Position numbers and translations under genes: made by a program
The notes under the pieces: model-generated
What the model was told of the DNA's origin: nothing
Database searches by the model: none
Seen by the model: only the letters and a program-made list of their open reading frames with translations
Assembly: GCA_963811775.1 (NCBI GenBank)
Contig: CAWESO010000002.1
Coordinates: forward strand, 124,001 to 188,000
Direction of reading: 5' to 3'
From: Chersky-840 sp963811775
Lineage (GTDB): Bacteria > Actinomycetota > Acidimicrobiia > Acidimicrobiales > UBA8190
Length of the DNA stretch: 64,000 nt
Shown: positions 50,881-61,100 of the stretch, piece by piece
How positions within the stretch are numbered: position 1 is the stretch's first letter
Layout of the letters: each line of letters begins with the position of its first letter

Positions 50881-51225
50881 CTACCGGAACGTGATGCCGA
50901 AGAACGGGTTCTCCGGGCTCTGGGCCACCGGCAACAGCGCGTCGAGGGCGGGGTCGCGGCGACGTCCGGCCTCGAGCGCCTCGCCCGCCGATTGTTCTCG
51001 TAGACGAGCGCTTCCCGTTGCGCCTGCGGGTCCACCCCCACCGCGGCGATCAGAAGCAGGTCGTCGACCCCGGCCGCCGGGATCACGTCGTCGGCGACGG
51101 CCCACAGGACCCCCGACGCCACACCGACTTGGGCCGCACCCCCCGTCAATCGGGCGTGGCCGTCCTCTTTGAGCTCGGCCTTGTTGACGAACAGGGTGAG
51201 CGGCTTCACCGCCAGCCAGCGTCAT
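50881..51225 (-). pseudogene. Small gene with two frame breaks, unknown family
   Basis: The minus strand encodes a coherent protein only if two frames are joined: a start (ATG at 51225) followed by a 4-base tandem duplication (CTGGCTGG) that shifts into VKPLTLFVNKAELKE, continuing as VLWAVADDVIPAAGVDDLLLIAAVGVDPQAQREALVYEN. A second break near 51000 leads to SAGEALEAGRRRDPALDALL and FFGITFR at the stop. Neither frame alone is complete. A GTG at 51209 is an alternative start for the first part. No family is recognised. It lies between the copper protein and ArsC. Confidence 0.45.
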
Positions 51226-51304
51226 GGCGTCTCCTTGGCCCGCGACGCTACAGGCACTCCTCCACCGGGCCTCGAACGTCGGGACGTCCTTTGGGCCCGT
51301 CGTG

Positions 51305-51691
51305 TCAGTTCAGTAGCTCGACGACCCGATCGCCGGGGCGGGCGATCACCGCTCGACCACCCTTGACGACGACGGGGCGCTGCATGAGCTCGGGGTGGGC
51401 GAGCAATAACTCGATGACCTGCTCGGCGGTCCGGTAGTCCGCCGCCCGCAGGCCGAGGTCGACGAACCTCTTGTCCGTCGTCCGGACGAGGTCGGCGACA
51501 GGGTCCACCAGTTTGGAGATGACCATCTCGAGCGTTTGGCGAGACGGTGGATCCACCAAGTACTCGATGACATCGACGTCCACCGACTGGGCCGTGAGAA
51601 CACCGAGCGCGCCCCGACTGTTCGAGCAGCTCGGGTTGTGGAAGATCGTCACCTCGTGCGTTTCGTCACCGGGTGGTCGCGGTTGAGCCAT
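51305..51691 (-). CDS. arsC: Arsenate reductase (ArsC/Spx-like family)
   Basis: A 128-residue thioredoxin-fold ArsC. FHNPSCSNSRGAL matches the redox loop (Y/F-H-N-P-x-C-S-x-S-R), giving the catalytic Cys. QRPVVVKGGRAVIARP is the family's Arg-containing C-terminal segment that binds the oxyanion. It reduces arsenate to arsenite with glutaredoxin or mycoredoxin help, though stand-alone members can be Spx/YffB-like and lack this activity. No arsenite transporter or ArsR is adjacent. Confidence 0.85.
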   Translation of the reverse strand: MAQPRPPGDETHEVTIFHNPSCSNSRGALGVLTAQSVDVDVIEYLVDPPSRQTLEMVISKLVDPVADLVRTTDKRFVDLGLRAADYRTAEQVIELLLAHPELMQRPVVVKGGRAVIARPGDRVVELLN

Positions 51692-51747
51692 GCGACTTTC
51701 TTACCGGAATACACCGCGCCGTGCCACCGCCACGGCGTCTCGGCTGC

Positions 51748-53793
51748 CTATCGGCGTGAGTTGGTGACGGTGAACCTGGCTTTGGCGATGAGACCCGACG
51801 CGGTCTGCTTGGCCTGGATGATGTGTTGACCCCGCTTGCCACCTCGGCGGCCGTGCGGAATCTGGCTGCGGCAGCTGAACGTGCCCGTGATCGCCGTCGT
51901 GACCTGACAGAGCACCGTGTACTTCGACTTCGATAGGTACGTGACCGTGACCGCCTCGTCGGCGCGGAAGTTCGCTCCGGTGATCGTGATCACCGTCCGC
52001 TTCTTCCCCGAGGTGGGGGACGTGGTCAGCGACGGCGAGGGCGGAGGTGGCAACGCCGGGGTAACGGTCAGGACCGCGGTGCCAGAGATGAGCCCCGACG
52101 TGGCGGTGATGGTGGTGGCGCCGGTGGCAACGGCTCTGGCCCGGCCCTGCGATCCCGAGGTGTTCGACACCGTGGCCGTGCCGGTCAGCGAGGACGACCA
52201 CGTCACCGAGTCGGTCAGATTGGCCGTGCTCAGGTCGGAGTAGGTCCCCGTGGCCGTGAACTGTTGGGTGTCACCGGCCGTCACCGAAGCCGCGGGCGGG
52301 GTCACGCTGATGCTCAGAAGGACCGCCGGGGTCACGGTCAGGACCGCCGTGCCCGAGATGAGCCCCGACGTGGCGGTGATGGTGGTGGCCCCCGTCGCCA
52401 CCGCGGTGGCGAGGCCCCGCGATCCCGAGGTGTTCGACACCGTGGCCGTGCCCGTCAACGAGGACGACCACGTCACCGAGTCGGTCAGATTGGCCGTGCT
52501 CAGGTCGGAGTAGGTCCCCGTGGCCGTGAACTGCTGGGTGTCACCGGCTGCCACCGAGGCCGTCGTCGGCGTGACGCCGATACTCACCAGGACCGGGGCC
52601 GTGACCGTCATGACCGCCGTGCCCGAGATGAGCCCCGACGTGGCGGTGATGGTGGTGGCCCCCGTCGCCACCGCGGTGGCGAGGCCCTGCGATCCCGAGG
52701 TGTTCGACACCGTGGCCGTGCCGGTGAGCGAGGACGACCACGTCACCGAGTTCGTGAGATCGGCCGTGCTCAGGTCGGAGTAGGTTCCCGTGGCCGTGAA
52801 CTGCTGGGTGTCACCGGCCGCCACCGAGGCCGTGGCCGGGGACACGCTGATGCTCAGAAGGACCGCCGGGGTCACGGTGAGGACCGCCGTGCCCGAGATG
52901 AGCCCCGACGTGGCGGTGATGGTGGTGGCCCCCGTCGCCACCGCGGTGGCGAGGCCCCGCGATCCCGAGGTGTTCGACACCGTGGCCGTGCCGGTGAGCG
53001 AGGACGACCACGTCACCGAGTTCGTGAGATCGGCCGTGCTCAGGTCGGAGTAGGTCCCCGTGGCCGTGAACTGCTGGGTGTCACCGGCCGCCACCGAGGC
53101 CGTGGCCGGGGACACGCTGATGCTCAGAAGGACCGGGGCCGTGACCGTCATGACCGCCGTGCCCGAGATGAGCCCCGACGTGGCGGTGATGGTGGTGGCC
53201 CCCGTCGCCACCGCGGTGGCGAGGCCCTGCGATCCCGAGGTGTTCGACACCGTGGCCGTGCCGGTGAGCGAGGACGACCACGTCACCGAGTCCGTGAGAT
53301 CGGCCGTGCTCAGGTCGGAGTAGGTCCCCGTGGCCGTGAACTGCTGGGTGTCACCGGCCGCCACCGAGGCCGTAGCCGGGGACACGCTGATGCTCAGAAG
53401 GACCGGGGCCGTGACCGTCATGACCGCCGTGCCCGAGATGAGCCCCGACGTGGCGGTGATGGTGGTGGCCCCCGTCGCCACCGCGGTGGCGAGGCCCTGC
53501 GATCCCGAGGTGTTCGACACCGTGGCCGTGCCGGTGAGCGAGGACGACCACGTCACCGAGTCCGTGATGTTCTGGGTCGGGCCCGTGAGATAGGTGCCGA
53601 TGGCGGTGAACTGTTGCGTGTCACCGGCTGCCACCGAGGCCGTGGTCGGCGTGACGCTGATGCTCAGAAGGACCGCGGCGTCGGCCCGCTGGCTCGTGAG
53701 CGGCTCGATGACCCCGATGGCGACGGCGGTCACGAGAACGAGAGGGACCGCATAGCGCAGAAAACGGAGAATTGCCCGACCTTCTCGTCCCAT
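51748..53793 (-). CDS. Secreted protein of six Ig-like (BIG2) repeats plus IPT-like domain
   Basis: A 681-residue secreted protein. A signal peptide (YAVPLVLVTAVAIGVI) is followed by six repeats of about 90 residues (about 37-575), each opening VLLSISVTP or a variant and containing VAAGDTQQFTATGTY, VTWSSSL and GLISGTAV, the hallmark of bacterial Ig-like group 2 domains. A C-terminal domain (PTSGKKRTVITITGANF then VTVTYLSKSKYTVL) resembles IPT/TIG. Such proteins are adhesins or surface scaffolds. The repeats are near-identical at DNA level. No sortase motif is seen, so it may be released or cell-wall associated. Confidence 0.85.
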   Translation of the reverse strand: MGREGRAILRFLRYAVPLVLVTAVAIGVIEPLTSQRADAAVLLSISVTPTTASVAAGDTQQFTAIGTYLTGPTQNITDSVTWSSSLTGTATVSNTSGSQGLATAVATGATTITATSGLISGTAVMTVTAPVLLSISVSPATASVAAGDTQQFTATGTYSDLSTADLTDSVTWSSSLTGTATVSNTSGSQGLATAVATGATTITATSGLISGTAVMTVTAPVLLSISVSPATASVAAGDTQQFTATGTYSDLSTADLTNSVTWSSSLTGTATVSNTSGSRGLATAVATGATTITATSGLISGTAVLTVTPAVLLSISVSPATASVAAGDTQQFTATGTYSDLSTADLTNSVTWSSSLTGTATVSNTSGSQGLATAVATGATTITATSGLISGTAVMTVTAPVLVSIGVTPTTASVAAGDTQQFTATGTYSDLSTANLTDSVTWSSSLTGTATVSNTSGSRGLATAVATGATTITATSGLISGTAVLTVTPAVLLSISVTPPAASVTAGDTQQFTATGTYSDLSTANLTDSVTWSSSLTGTATVSNTSGSQGRARAVATGATTITATSGLISGTAVLTVTPALPPPPSPSLTTSPTSGKKRTVITITGANFRADEAVTVTYLSKSKYTVLCQVTTAITGTFSCRSQIPHGRRGGKRGQHIIQAKQTASGLIAKARFTVTNSRR
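52075..53685 (-). repeat. Six 270-bp tandem coding repeats (BIG2 array)
   Basis: The sequence CTCAGGTCGGAGTAGGT recurs at 52231, 52501, 52771, 53041 and 53311, an exact 270-base period equal to 90 codons. Most copies differ at only a few positions; the first (N-terminal) copy is the most diverged and lacks this stretch. The near-identity indicates recent expansion or gene conversion and makes copy number prone to change. Confidence 0.95.
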
Positions 53794-54047
53794 CGCCCCG
53801 ACCCCTCCGTCCCCCGGCGACGGTCACGCGGCTTCCGCCGTCGTGACCACGATCCAATCCCCTCAAGGCCAGCTCAACCACGGAAAGGGCGATGGCGCCT
53901 CCCCCGGCGTCCGCTCCCTCCCCTGCACAATGAAGCATATTGCGAGCGGTTTTCCGCCGGGGAAAGCACCTAGGCCGTCCAGGTAGTTCCACCTAGATCG
54001 CAACCCGCGCTCGCCGACTCGAGGGACGTCTCGACCGATATCCGAGG

Positions 54048-54076
54048 TCCCTCGACGGGGTCCGACCTCCGAGGGA
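54048..54076 (-). terminator. Possible terminator after the lipase
   Basis: TCCCTCG (54048-54054) pairs with CGAGGGA (54070-54076), immediately beyond the lipase stop on the minus strand. The stem is only seven bp with a 15-base loop and no T-run. Confidence 0.35.
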
Positions 54077-55012
54077 TCAGCCGCCGCTGACGGGAGCCAC
54101 CGGGTAGCAGGCCGGCGTCTGGTGCTGCGAGGGGTCGAGCGCATTGAGCACGTCGATGTCGGCGATGTGGTCGTACGGCATGGACAGGTGCTCGCCGTGG
54201 TCCAACGCGCACTGGTCCTGCAGGGTGATGTTGGTGACGGCGGGGCCCGACAGGAACGCCGAGGTGTACGGGGTCACGACCTCGTCGTACTCGCTCTCGA
54301 TGACGGTGTAGCTGACACCCGGGACCGTGTCGCCTCCTGCGTTCAGGTCCGTCATGAAAGCGGAGCCGGCCTCCTGTTGCGCACACGCCGTGCACACCGA
54401 GCCGGTGAATTGGGCGGAATCGGGAAAGGCGGCCTCGAGGGCCGAGAGCCCGTCGAGCGTCGTCCCGTGATTGGACGGGGCCAGTCCGACCAGGGTGTGC
54501 ACCTTGGCCGCGCCGCCCAGGTCCTTGATGTAGTAGCGCGGCATCATGCCGCCCTGCGAATGGCCCACCATGTCGACTTGCGACGCTCCGGTCGCGTCGA
54601 GCACCCGGTCGACGAACGTGCTCAGCTGCTGGGCGGACTGCGTGATGTCGCCGATGCCGTAGATCCCGAGCGCACCGCTCCCGTCGGCCGCGCCGTAGTT
54701 CAGAGCGAACACGCAGTAGCCGTTGTCGACCAACAGTGGTGACAAGGCCTGCCACGAGTCGGACATGTCTCCCAATGTGCCGTGCACGAGCACGACCGGA
54801 CGGGGGTGGGCAGGGCTCGGTCGACACGCCCAGTTGTTCGCCCCGGGAGGGCTCGCCGTGCTGCTGGCGTGCGCATACCCCAACACGCCGTTGTAGACGA
54901 CCGGGAGCGGTGCCGAAGCCGACGCCGGTGCCGAACCCACGACCGTGCTGGTCCCGACGATGCCAGCGGCGGTCACCGCGACGGCGCCGAGGGCCGCCCT
55001 CCAGCCTCGCAT
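54077..55012 (-). CDS. Secreted triacylglycerol lipase/esterase (EstA/lipase class 2-like)
   Basis: A 311-residue protein with a signal peptide (hydrophobic ALGAVAVTAAGIVGTS, then ASASA) and an alpha/beta-hydrolase domain. PVVLVHGTLGD is the oxyanion-hole segment, GHSQGGMMP the nucleophile elbow, and ESEYDEVVTPY and DHIADI supply the likely Asp and His. Cys in NWACRP, VCTACAQ, DQCALDH and TPACYP suggest disulfides, as in actinobacterial secreted lipases. The start at 55012 has AGAAAGAAGG upstream and gives the proper signal; the open frame to 55087 is less likely. Confidence 0.85.
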   Translation of the reverse strand: MRGWRAALGAVAVTAAGIVGTSTVVGSAPASASAPLPVVYNGVLGYAHASSTASPPGANNWACRPSPAHPRPVVLVHGTLGDMSDSWQALSPLLVDNGYCVFALNYGAADGSGALGIYGIGDITQSAQQLSTFVDRVLDATGASQVDMVGHSQGGMMPRYYIKDLGGAAKVHTLVGLAPSNHGTTLDGLSALEAAFPDSAQFTGSVCTACAQQEAGSAFMTDLNAGGDTVPGVSYTVIESEYDEVVTPYTSAFLSGPAVTNITLQDQCALDHGEHLSMPYDHIADIDVLNALDPSQHQTPACYPVAPVSGG

Positions 55013-55190
55013 CACATCGACCTTCTTTCTCTGCGTTCTCCATCGGAGGGTAGGCAGCGCGCCGCCGACCGAGAACCGTGAGACCACCCGCGTCAGATGG
55101 GTGATCCCACCTGCACCGCCCCAGCGAAAAGCCGGCGGGGGGGGACCGGTCCCTGTGCCGGCTGATCCACCCGTGTGGGCGCGTCGCCGG

Positions 55191-56291
55191 TCAGCGGTGA
55201 ATTCGGTAGGCGCGCACCGGTGCGGGGAACCCCTTCAACGCGAGAGGCGGCAGCGCTTCGAAGGCGAAGCCCCCGGCCACGGCCTTCTCGACGCGCTCGG
55301 ACACGACCGCGGTGGCGGGCTCGGCCACGGCGACCAGTCGGGCGGCCAGATTGACGTCGGGCCCGTACATGTCGCCGAAGACCGACACCACCTCTCCCGC
55401 GGCCAGTCCCACCCGGACCGGGGGTGAGGTCCCACCCGACGCTTCCACCAACTCCAGCGCGATCCGGCAGGCGTCGGCGGCATCCTCGGTGACGAACATG
55501 GCCTCGTCGCCGATGGTCTTGACGATCTGGCCGTGTCCACGGGCCACCACCTCGGCGGTCCGAGCGTCGAAGGCCATGAGCACCTCGGTCAGCTGGCGGA
55601 CCGAGAGCGTCGCCGCCGTCTCGGTGTATCCGACCAGGTCGACGAACCCGACCGTGCGGGGCAGGGTCACCGCCGATCGCTCCTCGTCGGTCGACCACAT
55701 CCGCTCGGCCACGGCGACGATCTGGCGGCGCAACAGCGCGTCCAGGGTGCCGACGAACGCCGGCAGCAGCGACTCGGCCATGGAGGAGTAGTCCTTCACG
55801 ATGTCGACGTAGGAGGCGCCCGCATCGCGTCGGGGGAGCTCGACCCGGAGACGGAACGCCCCGACCAGGGTCTCCGCCACCCGAGCCATGGCGTTGCCCG
55901 CCACCCGAGCGAGCTGCGTCGTCGCCTCCTCGCCGAGGATGTCGCTCGACGCCACGGCAATGAGGCGGACGGCGTCGGCCTCTCCCGCCGTGGTCCGAGC
56001 GGCGGGATCAGCGGAGAGGCCCAGCGCCCGGAGCAGCGGTTCGGCCTGGGCCCACTCGAGGCCGGCCGCCTCGACGACCTCTCCCATGCTGAGCTCGGTG
56101 CGAGGACGGAGGCTCAGGTCGAGCGCCAGCTCTCCGAGGTTGGCGGAGGCCACCACCTCTTCCAGGGTGGCGCCGCGACTCAACACGTACCTGATCAGCT
56201 CGGTGCGGTCGGCGGCCTTCGATGCCCGTGGGTCCCGGAGGCCCAATCGCTCGAGCTCCCCCCCGTCGGGCGACGGCCCTTCCTCCCTCAC
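55191..56291 (-). CDS. Class III adenylate/guanylate cyclase with N-terminal helical domain
   Basis: A 366-residue soluble protein. The N-terminal 200 residues are helical (adenylate-cyclase regulatory-like domain seen in mycobacterial Rv1264-type cyclases, by resemblance). The C-terminal cyclase domain has GFVDLVGYT (metal Asp), VKTIGDEAMF (substrate Lys and second metal Asp) and DVNLAARL (transition-state Asn and Arg). All catalytic residues are present, so cAMP synthesis is expected. The start is GTG at 56291; the open frame further upstream is low-quality. It is divergent from the NlpC/P60 gene. Confidence 0.85.
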   Translation of the reverse strand: MREEGPSPDGGELERLGLRDPRASKAADRTELIRYVLSRGATLEEVVASANLGELALDLSLRPRTELSMGEVVEAAGLEWAQAEPLLRALGLSADPAARTTAGEADAVRLIAVASSDILGEEATTQLARVAGNAMARVAETLVGAFRLRVELPRRDAGASYVDIVKDYSSMAESLLPAFVGTLDALLRRQIVAVAERMWSTDEERSAVTLPRTVGFVDLVGYTETAATLSVRQLTEVLMAFDARTAEVVARGHGQIVKTIGDEAMFVTEDAADACRIALELVEASGGTSPPVRVGLAAGEVVSVFGDMYGPDVNLAARLVAVAEPATAVVSERVEKAVAGGFAFEALPPLALKGFPAPVRAYRIHR

Positions 56292-56451
56292 CGCGCCAGC
56301 ATGCCCGACACAGAACCGGCGGCGCCCAGCCGGGCCCGGGCCCCGATGTGTCGAGACATGGGCGACAACGCGTCGGCGGGCGGTCGTCCGCAGGTCTCGC
56401 CGGGGCATTCGGACTCCTCCGTCACGATCGGGCCCATGTGATCCACGTAAC

Positions 56452-57642
56452 ATGCCGGTCTTGCCCCGTGTCGCCCGCCCTTCTCTCACGATGCCGAACG
56501 TGGCGGTTCGGGCGACCCTGGGGGCGGCTGCCCTCATCGGCGCCATGGTCGTGGCCCCCACGCCTGCCAGCGCCGACCCGGGCACGGGAACGACGACCTC
56601 CACGTCGGCCACGACGACGACCACGGGGCCGGTCCCCGTCGTGTTGAAGGCGGCGCAGGCTCAGCAGATGACGGCTCTCCAGACCCAGATCACCAACACC
56701 GGCGCCGTGCTCGACCAGTTGGCCGAGACCTACGAGTCCACCAGCGCCCAGCTCACGACGCTGCAGCAAGAGGAAGCAGCCAAGCGGGCCCAGGTCGACG
56801 TGGCCCGACGCAAGCTCGAGGCCGCCCGCTTGCGACTGCGCGCCGACGCCCTCATCGCCTACATGGGCGGCATCCCCCTCACCGACATCACCGACATCCC
56901 CCTGTCGAGCTCCAACGCCGCCGCCGCCACCAGCGAATACGAGCAGGTGGCCATCGAGAACACGGCCGCGGTGGCTACCACCTTCGAGTCCGACGTCCGC
57001 ACCCTGGCCGCCGCCGACGCCACCCTCGTGGCGACCGAGACCAAGGTCCAGGACGACCTCACCCAGATCAGCGCGGCCCGGGCCGAGGCGGTCAGCGCCG
57101 CGTCGGAGCAGCAGATCTCCCTGGTCGCGCTGAGCACCGGTGACGCCTCATCGGCGCCCGGGTACCTGGCCGCGCAGAGCGCGGGGGGCAACGCCGTCCT
57201 CGCCGACAAGACGGCGCCGGGGCTGCCCGCGGCGCTGTCCGCCGCCATATGGACGGCATCGCTGCAGGTCGGTGTCCCCTACGTGTGGGGGGGCGAAACG
57301 CCACTGTCGGGAACGGGCGCGGGGTTCGACTGCTCAGGGCTCGTGCAGTGGGCCTACGGGCAGGCGGGCATCGCCCTGCCCCGCACGGCGGAGGACCAGT
57401 ACCAGGCCACCACGCCCGTCCCCGCCAGCCAGGTGCAGCCCGGTGACCTCGTATTCTGGAACGACGGCACCACCTCGGTGCAGCACGTCGCCATCTACGT
57501 CGGTGCCGGAATCGTCCTCGAGGCACCGAGCACGGGCTCGGTGGTCAGCTATTCGCCGTTGTGGGCCAACGGCCTGGTCGGGTTCGGGGCGCCGATCCTG
57601 CCTGGCACCCCCGCCACGACCACCACACACGGAGCCTCGTAG
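56452..57642 (+). CDS. NlpC/P60 peptidoglycan hydrolase with coiled-coil N-terminus
   Basis: A 396-residue secreted protein (RipA/RipC type). A signal peptide (ATLGAAALIGAMVVAP, then ASA) and a long helical coiled-coil region (about 65-245) precede the NlpC/P60 domain (about 260-385), with Cys294 in GFDCSGLVQW and His345 in VQHVAIYVG; the third residue is downstream. These enzymes cut the D-Glu/m-DAP bond during cell separation, and the coiled coil usually keeps them inactive until activation by an FtsX-type or other partner. An internal ATG at 56491 is another possible start. Confidence 0.9.
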   Translation: MPVLPRVARPSLTMPNVAVRATLGAAALIGAMVVAPTPASADPGTGTTTSTSATTTTTGPVPVVLKAAQAQQMTALQTQITNTGAVLDQLAETYESTSAQLTTLQQEEAAKRAQVDVARRKLEAARLRLRADALIAYMGGIPLTDITDIPLSSSNAAAATSEYEQVAIENTAAVATTFESDVRTLAAADATLVATETKVQDDLTQISAARAEAVSAASEQQISLVALSTGDASSAPGYLAAQSAGGNAVLADKTAPGLPAALSAAIWTASLQVGVPYVWGGETPLSGTGAGFDCSGLVQWAYGQAGIALPRTAEDQYQATTPVPASQVQPGDLVFWNDGTTSVQHVAIYVGAGIVLEAPSTGSVVSYSPLWANGLVGFGAPILPGTPATTTTHGAS

Positions 57643-57724
57643 AGGTCGTCGCGGTTTCGACCGCGGCCTGTCTCGACCCGCCGGATCTCGATCCCGAGGC
57701 CCACCGCCGCCGCCAGCGGACGCC

Positions 57725-57928
57725 TCAGCCCGGTTCGCCTTCGGGGCTTCGGACCCACCGGATCATCCCCGTCGGCGCCGGTACGGTCGTCAGGCCCACA
57801 CTCAGCGCCAACTCCGTCACGACCGCCCGGGAGCCCACGAGCCGGTCCGGCGCGCCCTCGACATAGATCAGGTCGACCTGCTCGCCGCGTTCGTGCCAGA
57901 CGATGCTGGCGATCTCACGTTCGGCCAT
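57725..57928 (-). CDS. Small conserved-looking protein of unknown function
   Basis: A 67-residue protein with an excellent ribosome binding site (GGGAGGTGATGG) before the ATG. It is compact and acidic to neutral, with IASIVWHERGEQVDLIYVEG and ALSVGLTTVPAPTGMIRWV, suggesting a small alpha/beta fold. There is no signal or membrane span. It lies convergent to the NlpC/P60 gene and divergent from the mannosidase. Not recognised. Confidence 0.6.
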   Translation of the reverse strand: MAEREIASIVWHERGEQVDLIYVEGAPDRLVGSRAVVTELALSVGLTTVPAPTGMIRWVRSPEGEPG

Positions 57929-58114
57929 GGTCCATCACCTCCCACGTTTACCTGATTTTCCGGGCCCGGCCAGACCGGTGCAGGGGCGGAGCCGGTCGGC
58001 CCGGGTCAGGCGCACGGGTCGAGCGACCGCGGCCCACGCCGAACGGGAACGCCACCGCAGCCGGGCGACGGCACCGAGACGGCCGCCCAGCCCTGCTCAG
58101 TACACTCGACCGGC

Positions 58115-61100
58115 GTGCGTCCGGAGGACTCGATCCGCGTCGGCCGGATCACTCGGGTCCTCCACGAGTTCGTCCGACCCCGACGCCGGGGCCCGGCCGT
58201 CCCCCTGGACGTGGCGGCCCACCACCTCCACGGCGAGCCGATCCCCCCCGGCGAGGCGCTGCGGGCCGACTACCGACCCTTCCCCGTCGGGGGGACGTGG
58301 GGCCCGGCGTGGGACACCACCTGGTTCCGGCTGCGCGGCACCATCCCCCCGGACTGGGCCGGGCGCCAGGTCGCCCTGGGCTTCAGCATCGGGAACGCCG
58401 GGTCCACCGGGTTCGGGGCCGAGTCCCTGGTGTGGCGGGACGGCCGGCCCGCCCAGGGCCTGTCGCCCAATCACCGCGAGTACGTGCTCACCGACCACGC
58501 CGTGGCCCGACAGGATGTCGAGCTCTTCGTCGAGTCCGCCGCCAACCCGCCGTCGCCGTTCGGCGCCAACCCGTGGCCGTTGCTGCTGCCTGAACCCGAC
58601 GGGCCCGCCCTGTTCACCTTGCAATCGGCCGACCTCCACGTTCGCGACCCGGAGTTCGAGAGCTTCTGGCACGACTTCCGGGTCCTCGTCGAGCTGGTGG
58701 GCGAGCTCCCCGAGGGCGAGCCGCGCTCCGCCCGCCTGCTCGCCGGCCTCGAGCGGGCCTGCAACCTCCTCGAGCTCCCCGACATCTCGGGCAGCTGGCG
58801 CGCCGCGCAGCCCGTGCTCCTCGAGCTGCTCCAGGAGCCGGCTGCCCCGGGGGCCCATGCCATGAGCATCGTCGGGCACGCCCATCTCGACACCGCGTGG
58901 CTGTGGCCGCTGCGCGAGACGATCCGGAAGTGCGCACGCACCTTCAGCACCGTGCTCGAGCTCATGGACCGGTACCCCGAGTACCGGTTCGTCGTGTCCC
59001 AGGCCCAGCACCTCGCATGGATGCGCGACCACTACCCCGAGCTGTGGGAGCGCATGAAGCAACGGATCGCCGACGGGCGGCTCGAGCCGACCGGGAGCAT
59101 GTGGGTCGAGGCGGACTGCAACATCCCCTCGGGAGAGTCCCTCGTCCGCCAGATCATGTACGGGAAGCGCTTCTACCTCGACGAGCTCGGGATCGAGACC
59201 GACGACGTGTGGCTGCCCGACGTGTTCGGCTACTCCGCCGCCCTGCCCCAGATCATGCGGCGCAGCGGGATCGGCCGCTTCCTGACCCAGAAGCTGTCGT
59301 GGAACCAGTACAACGTGCTCCCCCACCACAGCTTCATGTGGGAGGGCATCGACGGATCTCGGGTCTTCACCCACTTCCCTCCGGCCGACACCTACGGGGG
59401 CAACGTGAGTGTGCGCGAGCTCCGCTTCGGCGTGAAGAACTTCAAGGACCACGATCGGGCCAGAAGATCGCTGTACCTCTTCGGCTGGGGCGACGGGGGA
59501 GGCGGTCCCACCACGGAGATGCTCGAGTCGGCTCGGCGCCTGGCCGACTTCGACGGCCTCCCCCGGCTCACGATGGAAGGCCCCCGTGCGTTCTTCACCG
59601 CGGCCGAGGCCGAGATCGTGGACCCCGCCGTCTGGGTGGGCGAGCTGTACCTGGAGCTGCACCGGGGCACCTACACCAGCCAAGCCGCCACCAAGCTCGG
59701 GAACCGCCGGGCCGAGTTCGCCCTGCGAGACGCCGAGCTGTGGTGCGCACTGGCTCCCAGGGGTGATTACCCCGGCACCGAGATCGAGGCGCTGTGGAAG
59801 CTCCTCCTCCTCCACCAATTCCACGACATCATCCCCGGGTCGGGGATCCACTGGGTCTACGACGACACGGCGCGTGACCACGCCCGGATCCTGAGCTCCT
59901 GCGAGGGTCTCGTCGCCGGCGCCCTGGACCGCCTCGTCGGCACCATCGACACGAGCGGATGCCGGCATCCCGTCGTGGTCTTCAATTCGCTCTCGCATCC
60001 CCGCACCGGGTTGGTCACCGTCGACGGGCCGAGCGCCGTCACCGCGGCCGTGGGCCCGTCCGGCGCGCGCGGGACCCTCCAGCCTGCCGGCGACGGCCGC
60101 GTGATGTTCGAGGCCACCGTGCCGGCGTGCGGCTACGCCCTCTACGACCTCGATACCGGCACGGGCGAGGCCGGCGCCGTGGCGGTGGGCCCCAGATCGC
60201 TCGAGAACGACCGGTTGCGCATCGAGCTCGACGACCATGGCCTGCTCACGTCGGTCTTCGACAAGTCCGCCCAGCGGCAGGTCCTCGCGCCCGGGGCGAG
60301 CGGGAACCGTTTCCAGCTGCACCCGGACTATCCCAACTTCTACGACGCCTGGGACGTCGACCACTTCTCCTTCGACCAGGTCGTCGACCTCGACGAGGTC
60401 GAGTCGATCGACGTCGTCGAACAGGGCCCGCTGCGCGCCGCCATCCGGGTCGTCCGGTCGTTCGGCGCATCGCGCATCACCCAGCACATCCGGCTGGTCG
60501 CCGGGGCACCCTTCGTCGAATTCGACACCGAGGTGCAGTGGCACGAGTCGAACCGTCTCCTGAAGGTGGCCTTCCCCGTGGACGTGCGCAGCGGACGCGC
60601 CACCTACGAGATCCAGTACGGCCACGTGGAACGGCCCACGCACGCCAACACCAGCTGGGACGTGGCCCGCTTCGAGGTGTGCGCGCACCGGTGGGCCGAC
60701 CTGACCGAGCCCGGGTACGGGGTGGCCCTGCTCAACGACTGCAAGTACGGCTACGACATCCGGGGCAACGTGATCCGGCTGTCGCTGCTGCGCGCCCCGA
60801 CGTGGCCGGACCCCGTCGCGGATCGCGGCGAGCACCGGTTCACGTACCGCCTGCTCCCCCACGTCGGCGACCTCCGCGACGCCGGCGTCGTCGATGCCGG
60901 GTACGACCTGAACGTGCCCCTGCGGCCGGTCATGACCACCCCCCACCCGGGAACGGGGCGGCCCCCCCGAGCCGGATCGATGCTCGGGGTCGACGCCGCC
61001 AACGTGGTGATCGAGGTGGTCAAGCGATCCGACGAGGCCCCGGGCGCACTGGTGGTCCGCCTGTACGAGGCGTGGGGGCGGCGCGGGCCGGTCACCGTGC

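Noticed and set aside
52264..53973. A long plus-strand frame with Arg/Gly/His repeats opposite the Ig-like array
   Set aside because: The repeat pattern is simply the complement of the 270-bp BIG2 repeats; there is no start signal, and the minus strand has the signal peptide and domains.
58097..60946. A 949-residue minus-strand frame opposite the alpha-mannosidase
   Set aside because: Composition is His/Gly/Val/Arg-rich with no recognisable domain, while the plus strand encodes a complete GH38 enzyme with all zinc ligands.
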